The notes below the pieces were generated by a model. The model saw only the letters and a program-made list of their open reading frames with translations. It did no database searches and had not been told where the DNA came from. From contig JANDJZ010000023.1 in the NCBI GenBank assembly GCA_027943245.1, positions 1 to 64,000 on the forward strand: a stretch of DNA of 64,000 nt, given 5' to 3'. The DNA is from Acanthamoeba sp. SK_2022b. Lineage: Eukaryota > Discosea > Longamoebia > Acanthamoebidae. Both the position numbers and the translations under genes were made by a program. Numbering within the stretch: position 1 is the first letter of the stretch; the number at the start of each line of letters is the position of its first letter. Shown here in pieces: positions 22,650 through 33,591 of this stretch.

Positions 22650-24442
22650 ATGGACGCAGAGACGAGCGGGCCCCGAGTGCGGCCGGCGCGCACACGCGGC
22701 AGCGAGGAAGAAGTCGAGGACAGCCCTGAGGAACAACGGCCAACCAAGCAGCGGCGCACCGCTCCAGTACCGACCCCCCCAACCGTGGGTGGGGGGGCCG
22801 CCCTGCCCACCAACAGGGCAAATAGAAGCGGCAACGAGATGCTGCTAGAGGTGGCGCAGGCCATGCAGCAGCAGGTGCTGGAGCAGCAGGCCCAGCTCAA
22901 GGTCCTCTTTGGTGTGGACGAGGGCTGTCGGGCAGCCTTCCTCCAGAGCACCGCCGAGCGCCTGAGCACAACGCCCGCACAGGCCGAAGCCGCCCTTCAC
23001 GCGGCACTTGCTCCTCCCACTGCCTCGCTCACCGCCTCCATGGCGCCACTCCTCTGGCCACCTCTGCCGCCGCCGCCGCCACCCTCCGTGGTCGATCGGA
23101 ACCTTGCTGCTCTTCTGGTGCCGCCGATGCCAATCATTGAGGTGCCCTTCGCGCTCTTTGCACTGCCGCCGCCGCCACCACCCTACTTTGCAAGCCTGCC
23201 ATCGCACGCAATCATGCGGCACCTCTTCCCCAAGCTCCTCCTCCTTGAGGCAGCTGAGCGTGCTGCTGGTGACGCACAGGACGTGTTCAGCCGTTGGCGG
23301 AAGAAATCCACCCTCTTCTTCGAGCTTGTGCACTGCACCATCGAGGAGTTTGTCGACATGCATGAGGCACTCAAGGACTCCATCGCCAAGCCGCGACCCT
23401 CAATGACCAAGGGCCGTGGCGAAGAGGAGTGGAGTGGTCGCACCAAGTCGGCCGTGCTCACGACTGACAATCGCCTCCTTCTTCTCTTATTCTGGCTCGC
23501 CTCCTACCCGACCTACAGCGTCATCGAGTCAATCTTTGGCGTGGACAAGTGCTTCATCTCCCGTGTACAATCTACTCCCCTTTCTGGTCTTCTTATTTGT
23601 CCAGCTAATGGGTGTGTTGAAATGTGGGGTCTCAGGATCTCTTCCACATGCTCGTTGTTGTCTTCAAGGGCTTCCAGCACGAGATCTCCTGGCCAAGCGA
23701 GGAGCACCAGAAGAGGCTTGAGGGCACATTCCCTGACGTGTCCCCAACCACAATCTTCTCCATGGACTTCACCACCCATGCAATCTCTGAGCCACGCAAG
23801 GGTGTTGAGCATGACTACTTCCGCAGTGACAAGGGCAAGCACTTTTTCAACTCTCTTGGCCTTGTCGACTATGCTGGCCTGTTCCTTGACTTTGAACCAG
23901 GATTTGCTGGTCGTGCCAATGACCAGCGTAGCTGGACCCTCTCTGCAGTCGGCAGTGGTGAGCTACCACTTGGTGAAGGTCGTAATGGTATGCTCCTACC
24001 CCCAAAATTCTTATTGGTATCACCCCTTACACCACTACCCAGGGAGTGTCCACTCACTCCCTCTCCAACAACTCAATGCAGGTGTTGCAGATGGTGGGTT
24101 TTCCAAGAGTGACCCTCGTCTGATCACACCATATGGGGGAGTATGCCGTTCACAGACAATCAAGGTATTGTTATTTATTAGAATGTAAAGAGATATATTT
24201 CATGTAACAATATGTGTCAACAATGGCAGGCATCACGGTGTGGTGTTGAGAATGTTTGGCATGACATCAAGGCCATGTTCCCAATCCTGCGTGACAAGTT
24301 CCACCATGGTCGAGGCCTACAACCAATTGTGGCAAAGGTGTGTGCACTCCTCTACAACCGACTTGTAAGACAACGAATTGCCAACTCTCTTCACACTTTT
24401 GATGAAGCTGATGGAGGGTTCTTTGACTCCAGGAAGCCTTGA
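22650..24442 (+). CDS. PIF/Harbinger transposase (DDE_Tnp_4 type)
   Basis: Exons 22650-23564, 23636-23987, 24082-24164 and 24230-24442 give 520 residues. The N-terminal ~130 residues are low complexity with a Gln-rich helix. LLFWLASYPTYSVI resembles the pre-catalytic helix-turn-helix of the family. Catalytic residues fit D349 (SMDFTTHAIS), D426 (GVADGGF, before LITPYGG) and E457 (GVENVWHDIK). The conserved FEPGFAGRANDQRSW block replaces the usual GSxHD. All three acidic residues are present and no stop or frameshift interrupts the model, so the enzyme could be functional. Confidence 0.88.
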
Positions 24443-24540
24443 AAATAAAAACTCATTAGACCTTTTGCAAACAGAGCATTTGTGGTAAACACTTACTGTT
24501 GTGTCTGGCATGTCTGCTGCTGATCCATGTTCCTATGATG

Positions 24541-24720
24541 CTCATGTCATGTCATGTCATGTCATGTTGTGTCTGTGTCATGCCATGTAATGCCATGTTG
24601 TGTTGTGTTGTGTCATGTCATGTACTGCCATGTTGTGTTGTGTTGTGTTGTGTTGTGCCATGTTGAGTCATGTTGTGTCATGTCATGATGTCAAGTCATA
24701 TTGTGTTGTGTTGTGTCAGC
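24541..24720. repeat. Degenerate CATGT/TGTGT pentanucleotide minisatellite
   Basis: A block of imperfect 5 bp units (CATGT, TGTGT, CATGC) fills much of the 432 bp between the transposase stop and the start of the Myb-like gene inside the element. Apart from this I see no feature in that spacer. Confidence 0.9.
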
Positions 24721-24874
24721 ACATCTCTTAGTTTTTGAAACAAAACCTGTGTTGGCAGCCAAATTAGAGTAATCTCTTCGAAAAAGATCTTTTTTTCTTG
24801 GAATTTTTTCGATTGAATTGCTGTTGTCAGGCGTTTCCTCTGCTTCGTCCTGCCAAAGAACCTCAACACCCACG

Positions 24875-26224
24875 ATGGCCACACCAGCCAAGACGATTAC
24901 CAAGAAGACAAAGATAAAGACAACAAAGAAGCCACGCGCCACCTGGACACTGGATGAGCTCCGTGTCCTCACCCAGTTGGCCACCAAGTATCAAGGGAGT
25001 GAGCGCCAATGGACTCTCATCCGAGATGATTTGGTCAAGGCAGGCTACAATAAGCGCACGAACGACACCATCAAGCGTCGGTTCCACCTTCTCCTCAATG
25101 AGCAACGCACATCATCAACCACCATCTCCTCTACAAAACCACAACGCCCCAGCCCTAAGGTACCTCCTTTGTCTTTTCTACCCATCTACTGAACATGAGT
25201 CTCTGCCCCACCTGATCCATTTGACATTTTTCCCGTCGGCTTGCAGGAGCGCTCAGCTGCGACAGTCAAAAGTTACGAGATTGATTTCGCCGAACAATGT
25301 GATTCTCTCCTCTCTGCTGATTACTTTGATTGGTGCCATGAACAAGGTATGACCACAGAAGTGTTATCAATAATGTGATCTAATGTTGAGGTGGCCATTA
25401 CAGGACACTTGATCCCACAAGCACAGCTTGTGGCATTTCGCGCTGCCAACCCAGACTTCGATCTGCAAGCAATTGAATCAACAAACGGTGCGAATGTGTT
25501 GAAATTAGATTTAGATTTGACCATGTTAACTTAATGCATGGGCGTCAATACAGAGCTCCTTGCATCGTTTGAGGCCAACACAGGTGTGGCCAACAGCACA
25601 CAAACACTGGACGGTGATGCCAATGAGGACTCTGACGAGGCCAGAGAAGAGACGCCTCGCAGGCGTGGCCCTCGCCGTCTGCTCCCCACAGCGTCCATGG
25701 TCGACCTCCTCACCAAGTACGACACCGAGGAGGTCCGCCGCACAACAGCCACCTGCCCAGCACCTGCTGCCACCACGGCACAGCTCTCTGAAGTGCGACG
25801 GATCAGCGATGAGGATGCTGTTCGTGTGGCGAGACAAAAGGAAGTGCTGGACTTCGTCAAGCAGCCGTCAACGCGCTACGACAAGCTTCTGTCTGAGCAG
25901 GAGGCCATCCTTCACCGTGTTGCCGACATACCAGAGCTCACCCGAGTCAACCTGCTGCTTTCGATTTCGTTTCTTCGCCAGCAGAGTGAGTTCATGAGTG
26001 CAACGTTCAACATTGGCCGGCCATCCAGTGAGCTAGACGACCGGCTCAGCGCTGCCCTTGAGCGCTCTGAGGTGCAGCTGTCGGCCAGAGCTGCGACATC
26101 GAGCTCGTCTTCCTCTTCATCAGCCAGCTCCTCAACCTCGACGGCTGCCTCCGAGCCGTCGCTCTCCAGCCAACACGACAACCCCGATGACGATAGTCTT
26201 CTCTTCGAGTCGCCCTTCCTCTGA
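24875..26224 (+). CDS. Harbinger-associated Myb/SANT-like protein
   Basis: Exons 24875-25159, 25247-25346, 25404-25487 and 25554-26224 give 379 residues. The N terminus is basic (KKTKIKTTKKPR), followed by a SANT/Myb-like trihelix: WTLDELRVLTQLA, WTLIRDDLVKAG and DTIKRRFHLLL, with the spaced Trp residues of the fold. The middle and C-terminal parts are acidic and Ser-rich. In Harbinger transposons such a protein binds the transposase and helps its nuclear import and terminal-repeat binding. The ATG at 24875 is the first in frame; no earlier start is visible. Confidence 0.83.
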
Positions 26225-26590
26225 GCAGTAGGGGCTGGCGCGAGCAGTGGGTGTGGCGCTGGCGGCCAACGGGAGCAAGGGCGGCAACAGCACCGGAGCA
26301 GCTTCCAAGCGGGTGGCGGCCCCAAGGCGAGCAGTGGGTGTGGCGCTGGCAGCAACGGCACTCCACTACTTGCGCTGGCTCCGGCAGTGCGCCAGCGGCG
26401 ACGGCAGCGACGGTGGCGACGGCGGCCATGGCGTCCCGCGTGTGCGATTGATTTATGAATCAAAAAATATATTTTACACATTTTTATTTATATATTTTAT
26501 TCCACGATAAGAATTTAGAGGAGCCCGCCATGAGCGGTATTTAGCGAACCTAGCGGACCCCTCTAAGTTTCCAGAGCGAAACTTACCGGT
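26225..26590. other. Right non-coding end of the Harbinger element
   Basis: About 365 bp between the Myb-like stop codon and the right inverted repeat. The first part is GC-rich (26230-26440). It then becomes AT-rich around 26455-26515, plausible for a 3' untranslated region. No reading frame with family features. Confidence 0.5.
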
Positions 26591-26607
26591 CTATTTTCAA
26601 CCCCCCC
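26591..26607 (-). repeat. Right terminal inverted repeat of Harbinger element
   Basis: Reads CTATTTTCAACCCCCCC on the plus strand, the complement of the left end with one mismatch. It is followed by the ACT duplication at 26608-26610. Confidence 0.85.
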
Positions 26608-26632
26608 ACTTCGTTTCCATTTCAACAACAAG

Positions 26633-28489
26633 ATGGAGGGGTCGGCAGCACTTGCATCGATGAAGGCCCACGTGGATCGCATGTGGGCGGCCATGGCCGC
26701 AATGAACGAGACACTGGCGCACCCCACGCCCAATTGGTACATATCCACAATTGTATTTAATTTTAAGTCCTTTTGATCCAAATGCTCAACAGAAAGATCG
26801 TTCATTCGTAGGAAGGATCTGCTGGGCCAGTACTCTGTGCTATCTGCCCAGTTTCACATTTTGTTCGACGAGCTGAATCGAAAAGACTCCATCATGTTCC
26901 CCAGCCTGGCCGTCCATCCCAAGAAGACCATCCCCGAAAACCCAAACCACAGTGCGCTGCTCCCCCCCCCCCATCATAGCGCACCTGCTCTCTTCGGGTT
27001 TCGGTGGCTAACGCTCGCCCCCGGCCACCCAGTACCGCTGCTGCTGCGGTCGAAGGCACTGCCCGAGACCGAAGAGCGTGAGAAGAAGCTCACGCAGGAA
27101 TTCCTCACCACGCACGACATCACCACCAAGACGGAGGAGCACAAGACGGAACTGGAGGTAACCCTCAGCCCATCGCTACTCGCGTCGCTTGATGAGCCTC
27201 CAGGCTAACGGCGTCGCCAATGTTTCTTCAAACGGCGGGCAGACGAGAGTGGCAAGCTTCAACGCCATGTGCGATCAGCTCGAAGAGCACTTCGAACAAA
27301 GCCGAGGAAGGTGCAGCCTGCTGAGCTGATTTTTTATTATTTATTTATTTATTTATTTATTTGTTATTTGTTATTTTAAGCGGTGTGGCGCGCGTGCGTG
27401 TACTGATGCACGAGACTCATGCGCCGCTCGCTCTGCGCAGCTACGTGTTCAAAACGAAACGGGAGGAGATACCGCTCGAAGACAATAGCCTGCACCTCAA
27501 CACTATAATCGAAGCCATCATGACGGGCAAAGGTAGGCACACGCCCCACTCGCCACTCGCCAGGCTGGATTGTGGTTAGCAGCGTCTGAGTCAGTGGCAT
27601 CGTTCGGTCTAGGGATCGGTGGGGGGCTGCCACCAGCGGTCGTCTCGCCCATCTCGCCCATCTCGCCATCCGTGACATCGCCTGGTACGCGTCGTCGTGT
27701 TGTCGGCAGTGAACTGGCCCGACCCTCGCCTCACCCGCGCCCACCTCTCGCAGGCTTGGGGTTGGGCACTCCGATGCGAGGACCGGGGGGACAGCCGCCG
27801 CAGAAGCGACAGGCCACCGGCCCGGGAATGCCGCAGGGCGCACAGCCCACGACCGCCGGGCTGCCGCCGATGGGCGTACCGGGCGGCGCTGTTGGTGGAA
27901 CGATGGCGCAACAGGTCAAGCCTCCGTTCATGAACGTTCCACCGAACATGGCCAATCAGCAGGCACGTCACATGTCGTATACCGTGCCGCGGCGTTGGCA
28001 CGGCCTTCGCCTCTGGCCGTTTAACCAACGCGTGTGAGCGACCCGTCATGCAGGCCCGAAGGCAGATGCCGCCGCAACGGCCTCAGCCTGGCATGGTGCA
28101 GCGGCCGATGGGCAACATGCCCGGTGCAGCTCCCGTGCCACAGCAGCAGCAGCAGATGGCGGGCTTGCCGCAAGGCGTGCCCACGCAAATGTACGGCCAA
28201 CCGCCTCAGATGCCAGGTACACCTTCTACCCTCCCCCTTTTCGTTGGGGAACTCTCTTGCACGTCGTTGTTGTCATGGCGCCTGGATGTGGCAAGCCCCC
28301 GCCATGTAACATGCCTGATCTTTGGGCTACACAGGCCAGCAGCAACGACCACCAGGCGTTGGGCAGCCGCAGTTCGCCCCTGGGGCTGTAAATATGATGA
28401 ACCCGCAGCAGATGCAGTACTACCAGATGCAGCAATACCACCAGCAGCAGCAACAACAACAGAACCAACACCAGCCGCCCGCCATGTGA
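26633..28489 (+). CDS. MED8: Mediator complex subunit 8
   Basis: Exons 26633-26736, 26812-26951, 27033-27157, 27204-27310, 27441-27532, 27754-27962, 28054-28216 and 28335-28489 give 364 residues. The N-terminal helices carry the MED8 signature WKDLLGQYSVLSAQFHIL and the downstream LLLRSKALPETEEREK. The C-terminal half is Gln/Pro/Met/Gly-rich low complexity, common in amoebozoan Mediator subunits. MED8 sits in the Mediator head, bridging TBP-binding parts of the complex to RNA polymerase II. The intron after exon 6 needs a GC donor (CAG|GCACGT). A transposon ends 25 bp before this start codon, counting the target duplication. Confidence 0.87.
27331..27376. repeat. (TTTA)n low-complexity tract in MED8 intron 4
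   Basis: Imperfect TTTA/TTAT units just after the donor at 27311. Confidence 0.8.
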
Positions 28490-28592
28490 GGCTCTTTTGT
28501 GTCGACAGCTGTTCAGGAAGGTTTTCGCTCTGCAGGCAACGCCGAAATCAAGAAAGAACAATAAAGATAGGCCAGCAACAAGCCCCTCTTCG

Positions 28593-30430
28593 ATGAAGAT
28601 GGCAGCACCTGCGGCTTCCGGCATGCCTATGGCCCCTCCTAAAAAGAAGAAATTGCCGCCATTCGTGAGCAAATTATACACGATGGTGAACGATCCAACT
28701 ACCAACAACATCATCAGCTGGGGCGACCTGTCGACGCGAGATTCGTTCGTCGTGCATCGAGTAGAGGACTTCACGACCGACATCCTCCCGCTCTACTTCA
28801 AACACAGCAACTTTTGCAGCTTCATTCGACAGGTCAACACGTACGGCTTCACCAAGACCAGCCCCGAAACGTGGGAATTTCAGAATCCATTCTTTGCCCA
28901 AGGTACAGCGAGGACCTTCATTCTTTCATCTTACACGCGTGTTATGTTCAACGCCTCCCTCTTTTTGGAACGTTGCGCGTGAGTCGTCTCCTCATTTTGT
29001 GCTCTCATCTTTCGGCTGAAGGACGTCCGGATCTGCTGGAGCGGATCGAGCGCCGCACATCGGTCAAGCGCTCGTCCGAGAAGGAGGAGCACGGAGAGCA
29101 AGACGAGCACCGGCTGCTCAAGCTCAGCAAGACGGCAGAGCAGGTGGAGCTGCTGACGCGCGAGAACAAGAAGCTCGCCGATGAGCTCACCAAGGTCCAG
29201 CAGGAGAGCGTCATGAACGAGCAGCTCGTCAAGCAGTTCCTCCTCGAGCTCAAGGCCTCGAAGCAGCGCCAGCGCGAAATGCAGGAACGCGAGGAGAAGC
29301 TGCTCGGCGTGCTGCGGGACATGGCCGGCGGCAGCGGCAGCGGCAGCAGCAACCCTGCCCTGGCCCACCTCCAATCCCACCACGACCACCAGACCGGCGC
29401 GGCCGCCCAGCCGAGCCGTATCCAGATGCCCCCGAGCGTGCACCGCCATCCCGTGGACGTGCTCGACCTCCACGCGCAGATGGGGCCCTCCGAGGCCGAC
29501 TTTGACCTGGAGGCCTACATGCTCAAGCTGGGCCTCTCCGCCGCCGAGGCTCACCAGCAGCAGCCCCAGCACCAGCAGGCCCAGAGCTACAACCCGCCGT
29601 CGCCCTTCCAGGTGCCTCTGTCGCAGTACTCCACGCCTCCGTCCACTCCGCCGCAGCCCTCCGCGCAGACCTATGCCCACTCGCCGGCGACCCCGCCTCC
29701 GTCTCCCGGCTTCCACTGGAACGCCGCGCCCGCCTCTCCCTCCTATTTCTTCAGCAGCGACAGCGCCGACCAAACGGTGAGTCTTTCCCTCTCCTCCTCT
29801 CGCTGCCGGTGAGCCACACGGGACTGCGTGAGTGATCCCTCACCGGTTGTTCGTCGCGCGCTCATACAGTTCAAGTTTGGCGAGTCTTACCTGTCCAATG
29901 CCGTCGGGGAGGTCGGTTGGCCCACCCACTCCTCACTCGCGCAGAGCGTCAAGCAAGAGCCAGGTGCGCGCGTTGTGTTGTGTCACCTTCCCCCGCTCTC
30001 TTGCTTTCCGCTGTATCCGGAGCCGGAGTCTTTCCGCTGGTGGCTACGATCCTTTGTTATTGTTATTGAGTGTTATTTATTTATTGGCCAACGCTTGCGC
30101 TTCGCGGCAACGCGGCGCTTCGCCCCGTTCTGGAACGGCGTCACTGACACTGACGCTCGGTGGTGCACAGTGTGTCACTCCGACGCGCAGGACTACGACA
30201 GGGCGTCGTGCGAGGAGTTTCTGGAGCGGTATCTGGACAGCACTGCGGCCACCTTCTCGGTGTCGCTGCCGCAGACGCCCGACAGCATCTCGAGCATTTC
30301 CACCACCTCGACGCCCGCCAGTTCGCCCTTTGTCTCGTCGTCGCCGTTCGTGCCGCACCACGACCTCTCCGGGCTCATGGACGAGCAGCTCCGGCACTGG
30401 GATCGGGCCAGCGAGGGCCACAGCTCTTGA
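28593..30430 (+). CDS. HSF: Heat shock transcription factor
   Basis: Exons 28593-28902, 29022-29776, 29870-29963 and 30171-30430 give 472 residues. The HSF DNA-binding domain runs from PPFVSKLYTMVND (about residue 20) through the signature YFKHSNFCSFIRQVNTYGF to FQNPFFAQGRPDLL. It is followed by a long Leu heptad coiled coil (about residues 125-210) for trimerisation and a Gln/Ser/Pro-rich C-terminal region likely to contain activation segments. It would trimerise on heat stress and bind nGAAn repeats. It is the only clear sequence-specific transcription factor of the host in the window. It starts 103 bp after MED8 ends. Confidence 0.93.
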
Positions 30431-31018
30431 GCCCCCGTCGCCGCTGCTCGCGAGGGCGTCTCCTGGCCTCCCGGTTGGCGAGCGGGGACTTTTGTACATA
30501 ATTTTCAAATTACGACCAATAACGCGAGTACAATAAACAATTAGAGACCATTCATGATTTGTGTAATTCTGTCGGCGGTTATAGTAGAGTGCGGCTGTTG
30601 GCTTCAATCTCCCGACTGGCGATTAACCGAGGCCCTATTAGGGCTAAGAAAAGAGCCAACTGGCTAGCTGTTGGAGCGTGCTGCCCAGGTGGCGAGTTCT
30701 GGGCAGGAATAGCTCACGGCCGTTTTATGGGGAGCTAGGATATCTGCTACACCGCGGCAGTGTGCCATTGGCGGGTGACCCAAGTCGGACTTTTACCGAG
30801 CAGTACGCGACTACTCTCGCCGTGACGCCGAGTGTTGGAGGGGACAACCTCCCGTGAGTTCTCGGGGATGCCTACCGTTGGGGGTACCCAACCCCCCCTC
30901 ATCCTTTAAAAGGCACCGCCCAGGCCTTGTCCATTTTATCAACCAACACAACAACACACAGCTAGCCTAAGAGCTCGCCAGCCTCGTCTTTTCACACACT
31001 ACCACTACACACAACACC
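30431..31018. promoter_or_regulatory. Hairpin-rich spacer and TATA-bearing promoter of the small gene at 31019
   Basis: This 588 bp gap has no conserved reading frame. Between 30630 and 30895 several short perfect or near-perfect inverted repeats are packed together: GCCCTATTAGGGC at 30632, CCAAC/GTTGG arms at 30656-30674, GCCATTGGC near 30765, and GTTGGGGGTACCCAAC at 30877-30892. A TATA-like TTTAAAA at 30905-30911 follows, about 110 bp before the start codon. Confidence 0.45.
30532..30537 (+). terminator. Candidate polyadenylation signal of the HSF gene
   Basis: AATAAA about 100 bp downstream of the HSF stop codon. This is a plausible poly(A) signal by position; no transcript evidence is available. 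Confidence 0.4.
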
Positions 31019-31303
31019 ATGAGGCTTCCTACTCTCCGCCGCAGCAACGACAGCTACGTCAAGGTCGAGACCACTCCCGTCGACGAACACACCGAGCAGG
31101 CGCTCCTCAAGTGGCAGGAGAAGCTCAGCGCCGAGAAGCCGACCGAGGAGCTGCCCTTCGCCAATGGCAGCAAGGCCTCCTCCGTCCGCTCTCCGCGTGC
31201 CGTTATAGCCGAGCGCGGCATCAAGAAGCACCGGGACAATGCCCAGGTCACTGCCATGGCCGCCCTCTACGCCGCCAATCCCGACGTCTGGCTCAGCCGC
31301 TGA
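31019..31303 (+). CDS. Small intronless orphan protein, 94 residues
   Basis: A single exon with a good start context (ACACCATGAGG), preceded by a TATA-like box at 30905. The product is hydrophilic and basic at both ends (MRLPTLRRSND; ERGIKKHRDN), with a central acidic helix, and ends ALYAANPDVWLSR. No signal peptide, membrane segment or recognised domain. Lack of introns in this intron-rich genome and the strong core promoter suggest high expression or a young gene. Coding status is inferred from clean frame, start context and GC-rich third positions. Confidence 0.6.
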   Translation: MRLPTLRRSNDSYVKVETTPVDEHTEQALLKWQEKLSAEKPTEELPFANGSKASSVRSPRAVIAERGIKKHRDNAQVTAMAALYAANPDVWLSR

Positions 31304-31637
31304 ACGGAGTCTGAGCCACGCACATGTGGACCCTTGCACATACCCTCCCCTCCGCCGCGCCCTGCCCTCGGTCCCTATATCAGACACCGGGTGTGCACCA
31401 AACGCGGTCCCATGCACATAGCCATGTAAACGAGATATACCTTAAGCACCTGTACCATAAAACACATATTTCCCGCCAATTCGCAACGTTTTTTATTTTC
31501 TTTTTTCTTTTTCTTTTGCATTTAGTAACGCGCACGTACCGCAGCGCAAGATCGCACCCACAAGAGTGCTGCTGTTCGCTGCAAGCCACTGCATCCTCCT
31601 CGCAACATCCTAAACAAACCCCCAATTCCTTCTTCCA
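31304..31637. other. Spacer between two small intronless genes
   Basis: About 330 bp containing the 3' end of the first gene and a T-rich stretch (31488-31522), then the leader of the next. Nothing else recognised. Confidence 0.45.
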
Positions 31638-32075
31638 ATGCGATCCTCTGTGGGAAACGCCGCAAGGTGCGCCACATCGGCCGCAGCATCTGCCCGAATC
31701 TCATCTCTGAGCCTCTATCGATCTTCCGCCTCTACGTATCCCATTTTGCGATCATCACCCGCACGTACCTATGCCTCATCATCGTCGGTCCCTCCTCGGC
31801 CCGGCTCCGAGGATCTCCAGCCGCCCGCAGGCGCGAAGGAGGGCGATGTCGATTATACGGAATACCTCGCCAAGATGGACAGGCTCGAAAAGCCCAAGGG
31901 TGGCCTGCCACGGGCCAACAAGATTGCAGCTCTGCTCACTGGCATCCCCATGCTCATGATCCTCTATCACATGCTTTTCCCTACCCCCATCGAAAAGAAC
32001 GAGTGGTACCAGCTGGAGCAGGAGCACAGGGATCGCATGGTCAGGGCCATGGAGGAGGCCAGCTCCAAGAAGTAG
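31638..32075 (+). CDS. Probable mitochondrial single-pass membrane protein, 145 residues
   Basis: Single exon. The N terminus (about 50 residues) is rich in Arg, Ser and Ala with almost no acidic residues (MRSSVGNAARCATSAAASAR), a typical mitochondrial presequence. A hydrophilic segment with DYTEYLAKMDRLEKPKGG follows, then one predicted membrane helix (about residues 94-111, IAALLTGIPMLMILYHML) and a charged C-terminal helix ending EEASSKK. This layout fits a small inner-membrane or respiratory-complex accessory subunit, but I cannot match a named family. Confidence 0.65.
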   Translation: MRSSVGNAARCATSAAASARISSLSLYRSSASTYPILRSSPARTYASSSSVPPRPGSEDLQPPAGAKEGDVDYTEYLAKMDRLEKPKGGLPRANKIAALLTGIPMLMILYHMLFPTPIEKNEWYQLEQEHRDRMVRAMEEASSKK

Positions 32076-32257
32076 TCACCCACGCCCTCCCTTGTCTCGG
32101 CCGGCCACCATTCTCTTCTCTTCTTGCAAATACACTCCACTTCTCTTGCCCTGTTTTAGTTTACAACCAACCCAAGACATCTGCCAACCAGCCACCTTAA
32201 AACACTTGAGGGGCAGCCCGCAGCTGCAGTTCAACCCAGAGCCGTTTGCTTTGCGTG

Positions 32258-33525
32258 ATGGCAGATGGGCTAGCTGTGGACGGCGTGTCGGAGCCAGCGC
32301 GTCTGGTCGCGCAATGCTGTGGGTGGATAGCCAACCACACCGAGGTGTTTGATTCGCTGGCAGGCCTGCCCACGGAGCTACGCCAGGCCGTGTTGCTGTG
32401 CCTGTTAGAGCGAGACCTGCTCAACGACCGCACCTTCAGCCTCCTCTTTGCCCCTGAAGGTTACCCCCCCCCTCCCTCACAAATGGCAGCAAATAGAGGA
32501 GGACTGAAAGCGTTGGTGTAGCGGGCTTTGGTAGCTTGAGTCTGGTGGGCTGTGCTGGCCTGAGCGATGTGGGGTTGTGCCGCTTCTTGGACGAATGCCA
32601 CCACTCGCTCACCGAGCTCACCCTCTCCCGCTGCCCGTACTTGCCCCTCCCCTTCCTCCTCGAGAACACAGCGTGATGCACCTCGCCACTTCTCCTACTG
32701 ACTCCTGAGGGGCAGGCAGGTATCGGGACCCTCTCTGCAGCGCGTGGGCCAGTTGTGCACTGGCCTGCGCTCGCTTCGGCTCCATCTCCTCTCTCCCCAC
32801 CTTCAAGAGAGCGACATCGTCGCCCCCTTGTTCGCGTCGGCGGCCCTGTCTGCTCAGCTCACCACGCTCGAACTGAGCGCGTGCCCCTACCTCTCCGACC
32901 TCTCTCTGCATGCCATCGTACGGCCCACCGCCACGCCCATGTGCTGACAGTCGCGGCGAGGCAGTCGTCATCGACCAAAACGCTAACGCTGGTCTCGCCC
33001 GAGCAGACACAACACCTGAACCACTTGGACACGCTCAAGTTGAACCGTAACAAGGGCATCACTCACTGCGGACTCGTCCATCTTGCCACGTATGACGTCA
33101 TCTCCGCCCGAGGACAATCGGCCTGTGCGATGGTGATGACGATGGCGATTGCGATGTGTGCGTGCGCGTGTGCAGATCGGAGGTGGGCGCTCGCCTCACG
33201 CGACTCGAGTGGAACGCCAACTCGCTGCGAACCATTCCTCCAGAGATCGGTCAAATGACCGCCCTCGTCCACCTTTCGGCGTGCTCCAACGAGATCGCCA
33301 GCGTTCCGCCACAGCACGGCCACCCTCCTCCTCCTCCTCCTCTTACCCTGCAAACGATGCCCTCGCCGTTCGTCTGGCTCATCGCTCGCTCTCGTTTCCT
33401 CAGGATCGGAGACCTGAGGAACCTGAGCGATCTGCTGTTGTTCTGCAACGTGATCAGGGAGCTGCCCGATGAGTTGTGCGCGCTTTCCCGCCTGAAGACA
33501 CTTGACCTGAGTGACACCTGGGTAG

Positions 33526-33591
<66 letters not shown>

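Larger units (their letters stand above)
22494..26607. mobile_element. Complete PIF/Harbinger DNA transposon, about 4.1 kb
   Basis: Bounded by 17 bp terminal inverted repeats (left GGGGGAGTTGAAAATAG at 22494-22510, right complement at 26591-26607, one mismatch) and a 3 bp direct repeat ACT on both sides (22491-22493 and 26608-26610). It carries a DDE transposase and a Myb/SANT-like second protein on the same strand, the standard two-gene set of this superfamily. Both reading frames are intact after intron removal, so the copy looks recent or even active. Confidence 0.9.

Noticed and set aside
30600..30900. Possible tRNA or rRNA fragment in the hairpin-rich spacer
   Set aside because: No cloverleaf with a T-loop GTTCRA and paired acceptor stem, and no conserved rRNA core that I recognise.
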